DNA from: GCA-2683825 sp965662355
GTDB lineage: Bacteria > Planctomycetota > UBA1135 > GCA-002686595
Assembly (NCBI GenBank): GCA_965662355.1
Contig: CBFIHP010000039.1
Location: forward strand, 1-20,219
Length of the DNA: 20,219 bases
Direction: 5' to 3'
In this document: positions 12,863 through 20,219 of the stretch, piece by piece
Numbering within the stretch: position 1 is the first letter of the stretch
Layout of the letters: every line of letters starts with the position of its first letter
Translations under genes and position numbers: made by a program
Notes under the pieces: model-generated
Seen by the model: the letters and a program-made list of their open reading frames with translations, nothing else
The model's database searches: none
What the model was told of the DNA's origin: nothing

Positions 12863-15139
12863 ATGCCCTCCTTCTCCTCGGAACCAAGCCAGCGACCCGG
12901 TGCTATCGGCTCCTACCGAGTGGCCGCCATTCTGCTCGGGGTCGGGATTCTGGCGTTTTTCCTGCCCTGCCTCGCGCGCGGCGAGATTCTCTTCCCCCAT
13001 CTGAACAACTTCGAAGTTGGCTATGCGGGCCCGGTCGAGGGCAACCGGGCCTACTCGGACGCGAGCGCCTTCTACGTGCCCGAGCTGCACCACAACATCA
13101 GCTCGGGCAGCTACTGGAACCCCCACCCGGAGCTCGGGCGGCCGGCCTTCCATTTATATGGAATGAGCCGGGCCTTCTTCGTTACGCAATTCCTGTCCCT
13201 GTTCACGCAGGACACGTTGCTACTGCACTTTCTCTCGACGCTGCTCCCCATCGCGCTCAGCGCTTCTTTTGGGTTCTTGTTCTTGAGGGCGAACGCTGTG
13301 CGTCCGAGCGCATGCCTGGCCGGCAGTCTGTACCTGGCCATCGGCCCCTTCGTGATCGCGTGTCAGAACTTCCCCCTGTTCCTGTGGGGTGTCTGCTGGG
13401 CCCTCGGGTTGCTCCTCGGGTTGACGAAGTTCGTCGCCAAGCCCTCCTGGGCCTGGGGCTTCGGGTTGGCACTGATCACGCACTCGATCGCATTGACATC
13501 CTATCCGCAGCACATCGTGTGGCACGGATATCTGATTGTGGGGTGGCTCGCGTGGCTGTTGATCCATCGTTGTCCAGCGGAACGGCGCTGGCCTACGTTC
13601 GCGGGCATCGCGGGCGCCGGCCTCGTCGGGCTGGCCAGCTCGCTGCCGCTGTATGCGGACCTCGCGGTTCTGTCCGCGGGCTCCCACCGCGGAGGCACGG
13701 GCTACGACTTCATCGTGCGTGCCCTGCCGGAGTTCTCTTCCTGGCAGGACTTCCGCGAGCTGTTCGCGGTTCTGACCGACCCCTCGATCTTCGGCAACGT
13801 TCTGTCTCCGGAGTACACGACGCCATACGCCGGGAGTTCCTTGACGCCACTGGGAGTCTTCCTGGTCCTTGGAGTCTTCGTGCATCGCAGCGCGCGCCGG
13901 CACTGGCCGATGGTCACGGTGCTGCTCGCGGCACTGCTCCTGGCCATCGTTCCAGGCCTGTACGAGTTCGCCGTGAAGTACCTCGGACTGGGGCTGTCGC
14001 GAACGAACCCGATCCGCATGTTGCACGTTCCGGCGGGGATCTTGATCGCCTTCTCGGCCAACCGGATGCTCGGTCAGGGGACCGACAGGGTCGTTATCGG
14101 GTTGGCGCTCGCGTGGACGACCCTGTTCTTCCTCGCCGTGCGCGCGGCTCCGGAGAGCCCGGCGACAGCGAATCTCGTGTGGACCGGGCTCGCCTTCGCC
14201 ACCGCCCTGGCCTTTGTTGTCAAGCCCAGGCCCGTGACCTTGCTCGTGGCCGCGGGTTTCACCCTGGGTGCCCCCACAGCCTGCGTGCAACAACGTTATC
14301 GCAGCGATGAGATCTTCCTGACGTCCCCGCTGATCGAACATCTCCAGAAGAAGACGGCGAACGGTGAACGCTTCGCCATCGTGCAACGCGAGTACGGCCA
14401 ACGGAACGATGTGGGCACGTTGCGCTTCCTGCCCTCGAATCAGGAAGCGCTATATGGACTCGCGAGCATCCACTCCTACAACCCCCTGTCCGCACGCGAG
14501 TACAAGAGCTGGGCCGAGCAAGATCTCGGCGCTTTCGTCGGCCGCCGCTTCGTCGGTATCGCACGACCGAATGCACTGACCGATCCCGACTTCCGGCTCA
14601 CGGGCGTCAACGTTTTGGCCACACGTGGGGTGATTCACGAGGAGCTCGCCCGCAAGACCCAGTCCTTCGAGCAGATCCAACTCTACGAACCCCTGGCAGA
14701 GCCGCTGCTCTACGGGCGAGCCTCCGAATACGAATCCAACGACAAGGGGCTCATCGTCAACCCGCAACGGCTTCACCAAAAGGGGATCGAGGAAGTCGTC
14801 TCCGAGGATCACATCGACAACGACGTGCGCAAATTCACGCTCACGGTCCGGCGCAAACAGACGCTGCTCTTTTGCAGCATGCAATATCACCCGCACTGGC
14901 GCGCCACTGGCCAGCTGGAAGACGGCTCGCACATTCCGCTGCGTACGGAGCGCCTGAACGACATCTACCAGGGCGTTCTGGTTCCCAAGGGGGTCGAGTC
15001 CGTGACGTTGCGCTTCGAGCCATGGGTTCGCTGGATGTGGCTCTCCAAGGCCATGTTCGTGCTCTTCGGCGTTTTCGCAGTGGTCCGCCGCTACACACAC
15101 CAAGACGCTCGGCCCAAGGCGGACGCCGTACTCGCGTAG
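12863..15139 (+). CDS. YfhO-like polytopic membrane protein (GT-C type)
   Basis: A 758-residue protein from ATG 12863, with a GGTAGGA site 12 nt upstream. About a dozen hydrophobic segments fill residues 20-475 (for example AAILLGVGILAFFLPCLA, LSTLLPIALSASFGFLFL, LFLWGVCWALGLLLGLT, LAALLLAIVPGLYEF). The first periplasmic loop has SDASAFYVPELHHNISSGSY and WNPHPELGRPAFHL, equivalent to the 'D-x-x-x-Y-P ... G-x-x-P-x-W-N-P ... G-x-P' loop of YfhO and related GT-C fold proteins. In GT-C enzymes an acidic residue in this loop is catalytic. The soluble C-terminal part (480-715) ends with MQYHPHWRATGQLEDGS, IYQGVLVPKG and VTLRFEPW, the YfhO C-terminal beta-sandwich signature. One further membrane helix follows. 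YfhO in Gram-positives glycosylates lipoteichoic acid. Here a lipid-linked sugar donor and cell-surface acceptor are inferred, not shown. Confidence 0.85.
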   Translation: MPSFSSEPSQRPGAIGSYRVAAILLGVGILAFFLPCLARGEILFPHLNNFEVGYAGPVEGNRAYSDASAFYVPELHHNISSGSYWNPHPELGRPAFHLYGMSRAFFVTQFLSLFTQDTLLLHFLSTLLPIALSASFGFLFLRANAVRPSACLAGSLYLAIGPFVIACQNFPLFLWGVCWALGLLLGLTKFVAKPSWAWGFGLALITHSIALTSYPQHIVWHGYLIVGWLAWLLIHRCPAERRWPTFAGIAGAGLVGLASSLPLYADLAVLSAGSHRGGTGYDFIVRALPEFSSWQDFRELFAVLTDPSIFGNVLSPEYTTPYAGSSLTPLGVFLVLGVFVHRSARRHWPMVTVLLAALLLAIVPGLYEFAVKYLGLGLSRTNPIRMLHVPAGILIAFSANRMLGQGTDRVVIGLALAWTTLFFLAVRAAPESPATANLVWTGLAFATALAFVVKPRPVTLLVAAGFTLGAPTACVQQRYRSDEIFLTSPLIEHLQKKTANGERFAIVQREYGQRNDVGTLRFLPSNQEALYGLASIHSYNPLSAREYKSWAEQDLGAFVGRRFVGIARPNALTDPDFRLTGVNVLATRGVIHEELARKTQSFEQIQLYEPLAEPLLYGRASEYESNDKGLIVNPQRLHQKGIEEVVSEDHIDNDVRKFTLTVRRKQTLLFCSMQYHPHWRATGQLEDGSHIPLRTERLNDIYQGVLVPKGVESVTLRFEPWVRWMWLSKAMFVLFGVFAVVRRYTHQDARPKADAVLA

Positions 15140-15171
15140 GGGTTCTTCTCCGATGCAGTTTCGTCAGTCCC

Positions 15172-15318
15172 GATGATTGGCCCGATTGGCGCGGACCGAA
15201 CGGCGATGGTCTAGCTGCGCCGAATGCATCGCCACCGCTGAACTAGAGCGAAGGGGAGAACATTCTCTGGGCCGTCGAGCTCCCGGGCCTGGGCAACGAA
15301 AGCGCTGCATCGGTGGGA
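15172..15318 (+). pseudogene. 5' fragment of PQQ-like beta-propeller gene with in-frame TAG
   Basis: The frame reads DDWPDWRGPNGDGLAA, PNASPPLN, TAG (15244-15246), then SEGENILWAVELPGLGNESA. This matches the well-known N-terminus of PQQ-binding-like (BamB-type) beta-propeller proteins of Planctomycetota: 'W-P-x-W-R-G-P-N-x-D-G ... L-x-W-S-E-x-x-N-I-x-W-x-x-x-L-P-G-x-G'. The TAG stands where the family has Trp (TGG), a single-base change. No signal peptide precedes it, and similarity stops near 15318, about 50 codons in, where the terminator of the converging gene begins. It is therefore a dead fragment: 5' trimmed, nonsense-mutated and 3' deleted. Confidence 0.75.
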
Positions 15319-15344
15319 CCGAGAATTGAGCTGAAGGGCCCATC

Positions 15345-15379
15345 AAAAGCGCCCCCGGGGCCTAGCGGCCCCGGAGGCG
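15345..15379 (-). terminator. Intrinsic terminator for the minus-strand gene at 15406
   Basis: Read on the minus strand, GCCTCCGGGGCC (15378-15367) pairs with GGCCCCGGGGGC (15362-15351) with one G-U wobble around a GCTA loop. Then GCTTTTG follows. It lies 26 nt after the TGA of the tandem-domain gene. Very GC-rich stem with a short U-tract. Confidence 0.85.
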
Positions 15380-15405
15380 TTCTCGAAGAAACGGAAGGCT
15401 CCGTG

Positions 15406-16875
15406 TCAGGGCAAGCGGTCAAGCTTCACGGAAGAAACGCTGTAGTCAAAGTCGCGGTAGTTCGGACCGCCGAACAGGACGCGTCGGACCGGGCCCAGCG
15501 ATTGGCCCAGGGCGAGGGGCGCGGCCGGACGCGCACCGCTGTCCGGCCAGGCCCGCAGTTCGGAACCGGTCGGGGTGCTGACGATCTCGATCGTGTGATA
15601 GGTGCCGTCCGCGGGAAGGATATAGCCCGTGTTGATCGCCCCGGCTCCGTCGCGCAGAACAACCTCTTGTCCCACCGTGGTATGCCATCCGAGCTTCCCG
15701 GCCGGATCGTCGTCCGGGAAGAGTGAGCACGCATCGGGTGATGCAGGGACTCCCGTATTGATGAGACACTCGGGAACGGGACGCTCGGCGTAGGCCTCGT
15801 CGACCTTCACCCGAACCGTGAGCGAAAACGAGGTCGGCAATTCGGGAACGGGGCGGAAGAAGCCGATGTACCCGCCGGCTCCATGATTGTCGTCCGAATA
15901 GAGGCGCGCCGCGCCCCCCGCTACCATCAGGCGGTTGGTGTTGGAGGACATGAAATCGGAGCGCGTGTTCCCGAGGAGCCAATTGTCGAGGCAGGTCTCG
16001 AAAGGGACGTCGCAAGCCCACGCGGGAGCGACCAGGCTGCAGGAGGCTCCGTCGAAGTCCTCATCGATGAGCGAGCGCGTCTCGCCCGACGTGGGAGCGT
16101 TCAGCGGATCGCTCAAGAGGCGGGGCAAGCGCTCGAGCAACACGAAGTCCACGGAGTAGTCGAAGTTCTGCCAGTTCGGCCCGTAGAACAGGATGCGCTT
16201 CACGGTACCCAAGGAAGTACCGACGGCCAGCGGGCGAAGCGGGCGACGCTGTCCATCCGGCCATGCGCGCAGCTCCGAACCGCCAGGGCGACTGATCAGC
16301 TCGACGGTGTGATACGAACCGTCCGAGGGAATCACGTAGCCCGCCGAGATCTGCCCTACGCCGTCCAGCAGGGTCAGCACCTGCCCGCCGTTCGCTTGCC
16401 AACCCATCAGGCCGGCAGGATCGTCGTTCGCAAACATGTTGCAGGGCTCGGTAGGAGTCGAGGGCATGTTCGTGAATATGGAGGGAACAGGTCGCAGGCT
16501 GGGCACCGAGTAATCGACCTTGACCCTGGACGTCAGCCTCCAATTCCGCGTGTTACTTGCGATCGGATGGAACAGGTTCGGATATCCCCCTGTCGCGCTG
16601 TTGTCGACGGTGAACATGCGGGCCTCGCCTCCGGAAAACTGGACCGTATTGGTGTTGGTGGCCATGAAATCCGGACGATGGTTCCCCACCTTCCATCCCC
16701 CCGGGGCCGGCAGCGGAGCATCACAACCCCAGGCGGGCGCCAGGATCGGGCCTGACGGCGCGTCGAAGTGTTCCTCGAACAGAATCGGTTGTGTGGCTTG
16801 CTGGCGGGCCGCGACAAACGGTGCGACTGACGAGGCAAGAAGGACGAAGAGGGCTGTGTTTCTGATAATCGACAT
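15406..16875 (-). CDS. Exported protein of two tandem 221/222-residue domains
   Basis: A 489-residue protein. ATG 16875 is chosen because it gives a clean signal peptide (MSIIRNTALFVLLASSVAPF, cleavage near VAA-RQQ); the frame is open to 16959 but adds 28 polar residues. Domain A covers residues 31-251 and domain B 268-489, with a 16-residue linker. They align throughout: EEHFDAP/DEDFDGA, LAPAWGCD/VAPAWACD, GNHRPDFMATNTN/GNTRSDFMSSNTN, DDPAGLMGW/DDPAGKLGW, GYVIPSDGSYHTVE/GYILPADGTYHTIE, SGSELRAWPD-like strings and NFDYSV/DFDYSV. The 'F-D ... W ... Y-H-T-[VI]-E-[LI]' pattern suggests a concanavalin A-like jelly-roll (LamG or glycan-binding type). No catalytic glutamates are evident. Conserved Cys within each domain may form disulfides outside the cell. 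It lies 148 nt after the hydrolase gene on the same strand. A specific family is not recognised. Confidence 0.8.
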   Translation of the reverse strand: MSIIRNTALFVLLASSVAPFVAARQQATQPILFEEHFDAPSGPILAPAWGCDAPLPAPGGWKVGNHRPDFMATNTNTVQFSGGEARMFTVDNSATGGYPNLFHPIASNTRNWRLTSRVKVDYSVPSLRPVPSIFTNMPSTPTEPCNMFANDDPAGLMGWQANGGQVLTLLDGVGQISAGYVIPSDGSYHTVELISRPGGSELRAWPDGQRRPLRPLAVGTSLGTVKRILFYGPNWQNFDYSVDFVLLERLPRLLSDPLNAPTSGETRSLIDEDFDGASCSLVAPAWACDVPFETCLDNWLLGNTRSDFMSSNTNRLMVAGGAARLYSDDNHGAGGYIGFFRPVPELPTSFSLTVRVKVDEAYAERPVPECLINTGVPASPDACSLFPDDDPAGKLGWHTTVGQEVVLRDGAGAINTGYILPADGTYHTIEIVSTPTGSELRAWPDSGARPAAPLALGQSLGPVRRVLFGGPNYRDFDYSVSSVKLDRLP

Positions 16876-17023
16876 GGAGCTGCTTTTCCGAGACGGAGGG
16901 TGGTTTTTCGGCCCCACAGGTGTGGCGGGGGCTGACTTCCACCCCTGCTCGAGAAGCACTCGATGGTGGGACAGAAACCTGGCTCTTTTCGCCTCGGCGT
17001 GCCCTCACATCCCGCCAGCCCGC

Positions 17024-18925
17024 TCAGCGCGCGATGGGCGGGACGGCTTTCGGGGGCACCACGTTGATTTCGATCCGCGAGGCCTGTTGTGCGCTTCGAT
17101 GCACCTGGTGCGTTGCCTTTGTGAAGTCGGAAGCCTCGGCATTATAGATATCGAGGAACTTCTGCGGGTTGCGATCGATGACGGGGAACCACGAGCTCTG
17201 AATCTGCACCATGATGCGATGACCCTTCAAGAAGCGATGGTACTTGTCGCGTAAATCGAAACGCAATTGAGTCACCTCGCCCGGCACGAATGGCCTGGGG
17301 TCTTCAACGCTTTCGCGATACTTCCCGCGCATCACCTCACCTCCCAGGAGCATCTGAAAACCCCCGGCCTCGTGCTCCGCAGGCGCAGCCTCACCCGGTG
17401 CATCGCCGGGAAAGACATCGATGAGCTTCACGATCCAGTCGGCGTCCGTGCCCGTCGTGGACACGTGCAGGTTGGCCATGATCGGCCCCGCGATGACCAC
17501 ATCCTCCTCGAGGAGCGGTGTCTGGTAGATGAGAACGTCGGGGCGTCCCGCCACGAAGCGTTGATCTTCGACCATCCAGGTGTGTCCCTGATACGTCCCC
17601 ACGTTTGCGGAAAACGGCACCGGATCGGCTGGATCGCTGATGAAACGGTCGAAGTCTCGCTCCGCCTGAGCGTCCGAGCCCGGGCCCGTGAAGGAGAGTT
17701 CGCCATCCTCACGCAGATAGAGGTTCTTTGACTCGGTTCCTTCCGGAGGCCACTGGTCATGGCGGCGCCATTCGTTGAGACCCGTCTCGAAGACGATCGC
17801 TTCTGGAAGACCGTGTTCGCCATCGCCCTTCAAGACGCTCTCGAAGAACGGTAACTCCACCTGGTCGCGATAGAACACGGCGGTTTCGGAATCGAAGGGA
17901 ATGGCCCCAAGCGTCCGCCCCGACCCCTGGGACCATCCTCCATGCCGCCACGGACCGACCACGAGAACGCTCTTGTTTTCAGCATCGTTCTTCTCGATCT
18001 CGTAGTAGATGCTCATCGGTCCGTAGAAATCCTCGGCATCGAACCAACCGGCGACATTGAGAACGGCCGGGCGAATGTTCCTCATGTGCTGAAGTACATC
18101 CTGGCGCTGCCAGTAATCGTCGTAGTCCCCGTGCTGCATGTACTCGTTCCAGGTCGGGACTCGCTCCTTGAAATAGCGTCGGTTCACATTGGCCAGGGGG
18201 CCCAGGTTGAGAAAGAACTCGTAGCCGTCGTTGGTCCCGTAGTCGAAAGGCCGCGTACCCTGGTTCGATTGCCCTTCGCGCACGGCCGCATAGGAAGAGA
18301 GCCAGCTGAAGGTGTACATGAGCCGGAAGGCGCCGTTGTGATGGAAGTCGTCCCCGATGTACATGTCCGCGGGGGAAGCCTGCGGGGAAGAAGCCTTCAT
18401 GGCCGGGTGTGCATCGATCATGCCCATGACCGTCTGCCATCCCGGATAGGAAATGCCCCACTGGCCGACTCGGCCATTGTTGTCGGGAACGTTTTCCAGG
18501 ACCCATTCGAGCGTGTCGTACGTATCCGTCGTTTCGTCGACCTCGCCGGTGCCCAGCTTGGAATGGACCGGCATCATGACCTCGAACTCGCCCTCGCTCC
18601 GGAACTTCCCGCGGACATCCTGATAGACGAAGATGTACTTCGAGCGCAGGAACTGCTCGGAAGGGCCCAGCGAGCTACGGCTGATCCTCGAGCCATAGTG
18701 CCCGATCCCGTAGGGCGTCCGCATCAACATGATGGGCAGCGGCTCGTCCGATTCGAGCGGTTCGTAGACCTGGGTATAGAGCTCGATCCCGTCGCGCATC
18801 GGAATCATGATCTCGCTCTTGAGGTAGCCATTGCGGACCCCCTGCGCGAGGGACGCACCTCCGAAGGTGACCACGGTCGTGAGGAACAGTGCCCAAACAC
18901 CCCAACGTCTCGGCGAAATCATCAT
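17024..18925 (-). CDS. Exported CocE/NonD family hydrolase (S15 X-Pro peptidase type)
   Basis: A 633-residue serine hydrolase with a signal peptide (WALFLTTVVTFGGASLAQ). ATG 18925 has GGAGAAG 6 nt upstream; a second ATG follows directly. The alpha/beta-hydrolase half has IPMRDGIELYTQVYEP (41-56), the oxyanion region RTPYGIG and YQDVRGKFRSEGEF (101-114). Its nucleophile elbow is GQWGISYPG with Ser159. Asp296 in VAGWFDAEDFYGP and His328 in GPWRHGGW complete the triad. The C-terminal part (about 400-625) is the jelly-roll domain of this family (DVLIYQTPLLEEDVVIAGP, TDADWIVKLIDVFPG, HRIMVQIQSSWFP). Relatives hydrolyse cocaine ester, glutaryl-7-ACA or alpha-amino acid esters, or cleave X-Pro dipeptides; the substrate here is unknown. 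Length is as expected and all key residues are present. The export signal suggests periplasmic or external nutrient scavenging. Confidence 0.95.
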   Translation of the reverse strand: MMISPRRWGVWALFLTTVVTFGGASLAQGVRNGYLKSEIMIPMRDGIELYTQVYEPLESDEPLPIMLMRTPYGIGHYGSRISRSSLGPSEQFLRSKYIFVYQDVRGKFRSEGEFEVMMPVHSKLGTGEVDETTDTYDTLEWVLENVPDNNGRVGQWGISYPGWQTVMGMIDAHPAMKASSPQASPADMYIGDDFHHNGAFRLMYTFSWLSSYAAVREGQSNQGTRPFDYGTNDGYEFFLNLGPLANVNRRYFKERVPTWNEYMQHGDYDDYWQRQDVLQHMRNIRPAVLNVAGWFDAEDFYGPMSIYYEIEKNDAENKSVLVVGPWRHGGWSQGSGRTLGAIPFDSETAVFYRDQVELPFFESVLKGDGEHGLPEAIVFETGLNEWRRHDQWPPEGTESKNLYLREDGELSFTGPGSDAQAERDFDRFISDPADPVPFSANVGTYQGHTWMVEDQRFVAGRPDVLIYQTPLLEEDVVIAGPIMANLHVSTTGTDADWIVKLIDVFPGDAPGEAAPAEHEAGGFQMLLGGEVMRGKYRESVEDPRPFVPGEVTQLRFDLRDKYHRFLKGHRIMVQIQSSWFPVIDRNPQKFLDIYNAEASDFTKATHQVHRSAQQASRIEINVVPPKAVPPIAR

Positions 18926-19131
18926 GGTCGGCTTCTCCAGGTGGACGGTGGGTCCACGCTATGCGAGCTTGCCCTCGCCTCGGACGAAAGGCCTCTTTAT
19001 TTTCGGAAAGGCCCCAAACGAAAACGCCAAGTCCAGCTCGTGCTCTCGCCCCCAACAGTTCCGTTGAATTGCCTATCCTGGAACGCCGGGAAACAAAAAT
19101 CCGACGGCGTTGCCCGCGTTTGAAAGCCGAA
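18926..19131. other. Divergent intergenic region
   Basis: This 206-nt region separates two divergently transcribed hydrolase genes and must hold both promoters. It is AT-richer at 18990-19020 and 19090-19100. A weak interrupted hairpin built on GGCCT and AGGCC lies near 18991-19014. I see no convincing -35/-10 pair or operator, so no promoter is called. Confidence 0.4.
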
Positions 19132-20214
19132 ATGACTTCGAAAGCCCAGCTCGCGATCGCCTTTGCCGCACTCCTCGTTCTCGCCCCGATCCCGGCATCG
19201 AACGCCCAGGGTGAGTTGGTCCTCGAAAAAGTCCACGGCTACTCGCTCGAAGAGAGCCTGACCAAGGAGAACCCCGACCGGACGGTGGCCGTGTACCTGC
19301 CGGCCTCGTACGAGAGCTCGGGAGAGCGGCGCTATCCGGTGCTCTACCTCCTACACGGCATCGGTGGCACGCAGGTCGATTGGACCGGGGCACCGCAAGG
19401 CGGTAGCTCGTGGCACACGATCCAGGACGTGATGGACCGCGGGACCTCTGCAGGCCGCTTCGCCGAGATGATCGTCGTGGTTCCCGATCAGCGCACGAAC
19501 GGCGGCGGCAGTTTCTATACGAACTCCGAGGCCACGGGAAACTGGGAGGACTTCACCGTGATCGACCTCGTCGGTCACGTGGACGAAACCTATCGCACCC
19601 TCGCGCAGGCCTCCAGCCGAGGCATCAGCGGACACTCGATGGGTGGCTACGGGGCGATCAAGCTGGGCATGAAACACCCCGACATCTTCCAGGTCGTCTA
19701 TGGAATGAACTCGGCCTTGCTCGGCTGGGCCGGTGACCTCACGGCCGAGAACCAGGCCTACGTGCGTGCCGCCCACGCCACACCGGCGTCGTTGAATCCA
19801 CGCAGCGACTTCTACACGGCGTCGCTGCTGTGTGTCGCGCAAGCATTCTCGCCTAACCCCGAGGCTCCGTTCTTCGCGGAACTGCCATTCCGCGAGGACG
19901 AGACAGGCGGGCACCTGGTCCCCTTCGACCGTGCCTACGAACGCTGGAGCGAACACATGCCCCTCTACATGGTTCCGCTCTACGTGGACAACCTTCGAAA
20001 TCTGCGTGCGCTTCGCTTCGACTCGGGGCGCTACGACGAGTACACACACATCCACCCCACAAACCTGGCTCTCTCGAAGCTTCTCAACGAGCTCGCGATT
20101 CCACACGTGTACGAGGCCTACAACGGCGACCACCGCGACAGGATGTGGGGTGACGAGGGACGGCTGACCACGGAGGTCCTGCCATTCTTCTCGCGCATGC
20201 TCGCGTTCGAATGA
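19132..20214 (+). CDS. Exported esterase, alpha/beta hydrolase (esterase D-like, PF00756)
   Basis: A 360-residue enzyme. ATG 19132 starts a signal peptide (MTSKAQLAIAFAALLVLAPI, cleavage near SNA-QG); the frame is open upstream to 18889 but without signal character. Motifs: TVAVYLPASY (51-60), YPVLYLLHGIGG (68-79) with the oxyanion HG, a nucleophile elbow GHSMGG with Ser169, a likely acid Asp302 in the segment RFDSGRYDEY, and His334 in NGDHRD. The order and spacing fit the PF00756 family (S-formylglutathione hydrolase, feruloyl esterase, enterochelin esterase, mycolyltransferase types). Export argues for polysaccharide-linked ester or xenobiotic ester hydrolysis and against formylglutathione. 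It is divergent from the CocE-type hydrolase and may share regulation. The ribosome binding site is weak (GAAAG). The gene is complete within the window. Confidence 0.93.
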   Translation: MTSKAQLAIAFAALLVLAPIPASNAQGELVLEKVHGYSLEESLTKENPDRTVAVYLPASYESSGERRYPVLYLLHGIGGTQVDWTGAPQGGSSWHTIQDVMDRGTSAGRFAEMIVVVPDQRTNGGGSFYTNSEATGNWEDFTVIDLVGHVDETYRTLAQASSRGISGHSMGGYGAIKLGMKHPDIFQVVYGMNSALLGWAGDLTAENQAYVRAAHATPASLNPRSDFYTASLLCVAQAFSPNPEAPFFAELPFREDETGGHLVPFDRAYERWSEHMPLYMVPLYVDNLRNLRALRFDSGRYDEYTHIHPTNLALSKLLNELAIPHVYEAYNGDHRDRMWGDEGRLTTEVLPFFSRMLAFE

Positions 20215-20219
20215 GAAGG

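Noticed and set aside
13220..14401. Minus-strand 393-residue frame opposite the YfhO-like gene
   Set aside because: It is composed of Arg/Gln/Glu/Gly-rich sequence typical of antisense shadows of hydrophobic membrane segments.
18991..19014. Hairpin with GGCC ends in the divergent intergenic region
   Set aside because: The stem is short and interrupted and is not followed by a T-tract or recognisable operator symmetry; not called as a regulatory element.
17942..19123. Plus-strand 393-residue frame opposite the CocE-type hydrolase
   Set aside because: The minus frame has the complete catalytic triad and signal peptide; the plus frame has no recognisable motif.

Overview
The window looks like bacterial chromosome from an environmental, GC-rich genome, most plausibly Planctomycetota. 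The supporting signs are a secreted protein with Cys-flanked Asp/Asn 'DCNxNGIPDEC' calcium-loop repeats, a carboxypeptidase-regulatory-like repeat protein, many Sec-exported proteins of unknown function, a DUF1684 lipoprotein, and an HU protein with a lysine-rich tail. This taxonomic call is inference; there is no rRNA or other phylogenetic marker here. A run of 10 N at 314-323 marks a scaffold join, so the first 313 bases may not truly adjoin the rest.

Layout. 1-313: contig-end fragment, Cys-rich and open on both strands. 395-2560: exported repeat protein, visibly less GC-rich at third positions than its neighbours. 2561-3078: an 8-bp tandem repeat, then what looks like a frameshifted gene remnant with an excellent ribosome binding site. 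3079-4620: surface protein with seven calcium-loop units followed by an X-FN3-X architecture; its 5' end, including any signal peptide, is missing. It ends in a strong terminator. 4720-6226: membrane protein and DUF1684 lipoprotein in tandem. 6236-6931 (minus): exported protein. 7153-7515: HU-family protein with terminator.

11548 to 7703 (minus) is the most system-like region: acyl carrier protein, SDR reductase, ANL (AMP-forming) ligase, a large GNAT-like protein and a small GNAT. The first four genes overlap by 8, 1 and 4 nt and the fifth follows after 22 nt. The order suggests activation of an acid, loading on the carrier, reduction of the carrier-bound acyl group and transfer to an amine. 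Upstream lie an exported protein of about fifteen 14-16-residue glycine-rich repeats (11702-12802, minus) and, divergently, a 758-residue YfhO-like polytopic membrane protein (12863-15139). A role in surface glycan or lipid modification is an inference from this context.

15140-15405: a fragment of a PQQ-like beta-propeller protein with an in-frame TAG. 15406-16875 (minus): exported protein of two 221/222-residue tandem domains. 17024-18925 (minus): exported CocE/NonD-type hydrolase. 19132-20214: exported esterase of the PF00756 type. The window carries several apparent gene remnants (2625-3004, the missing 5' end near 3079, 7616-7678, 11591-11701, 15172-15318), so either gene erosion is active here or the assembly has local errors.
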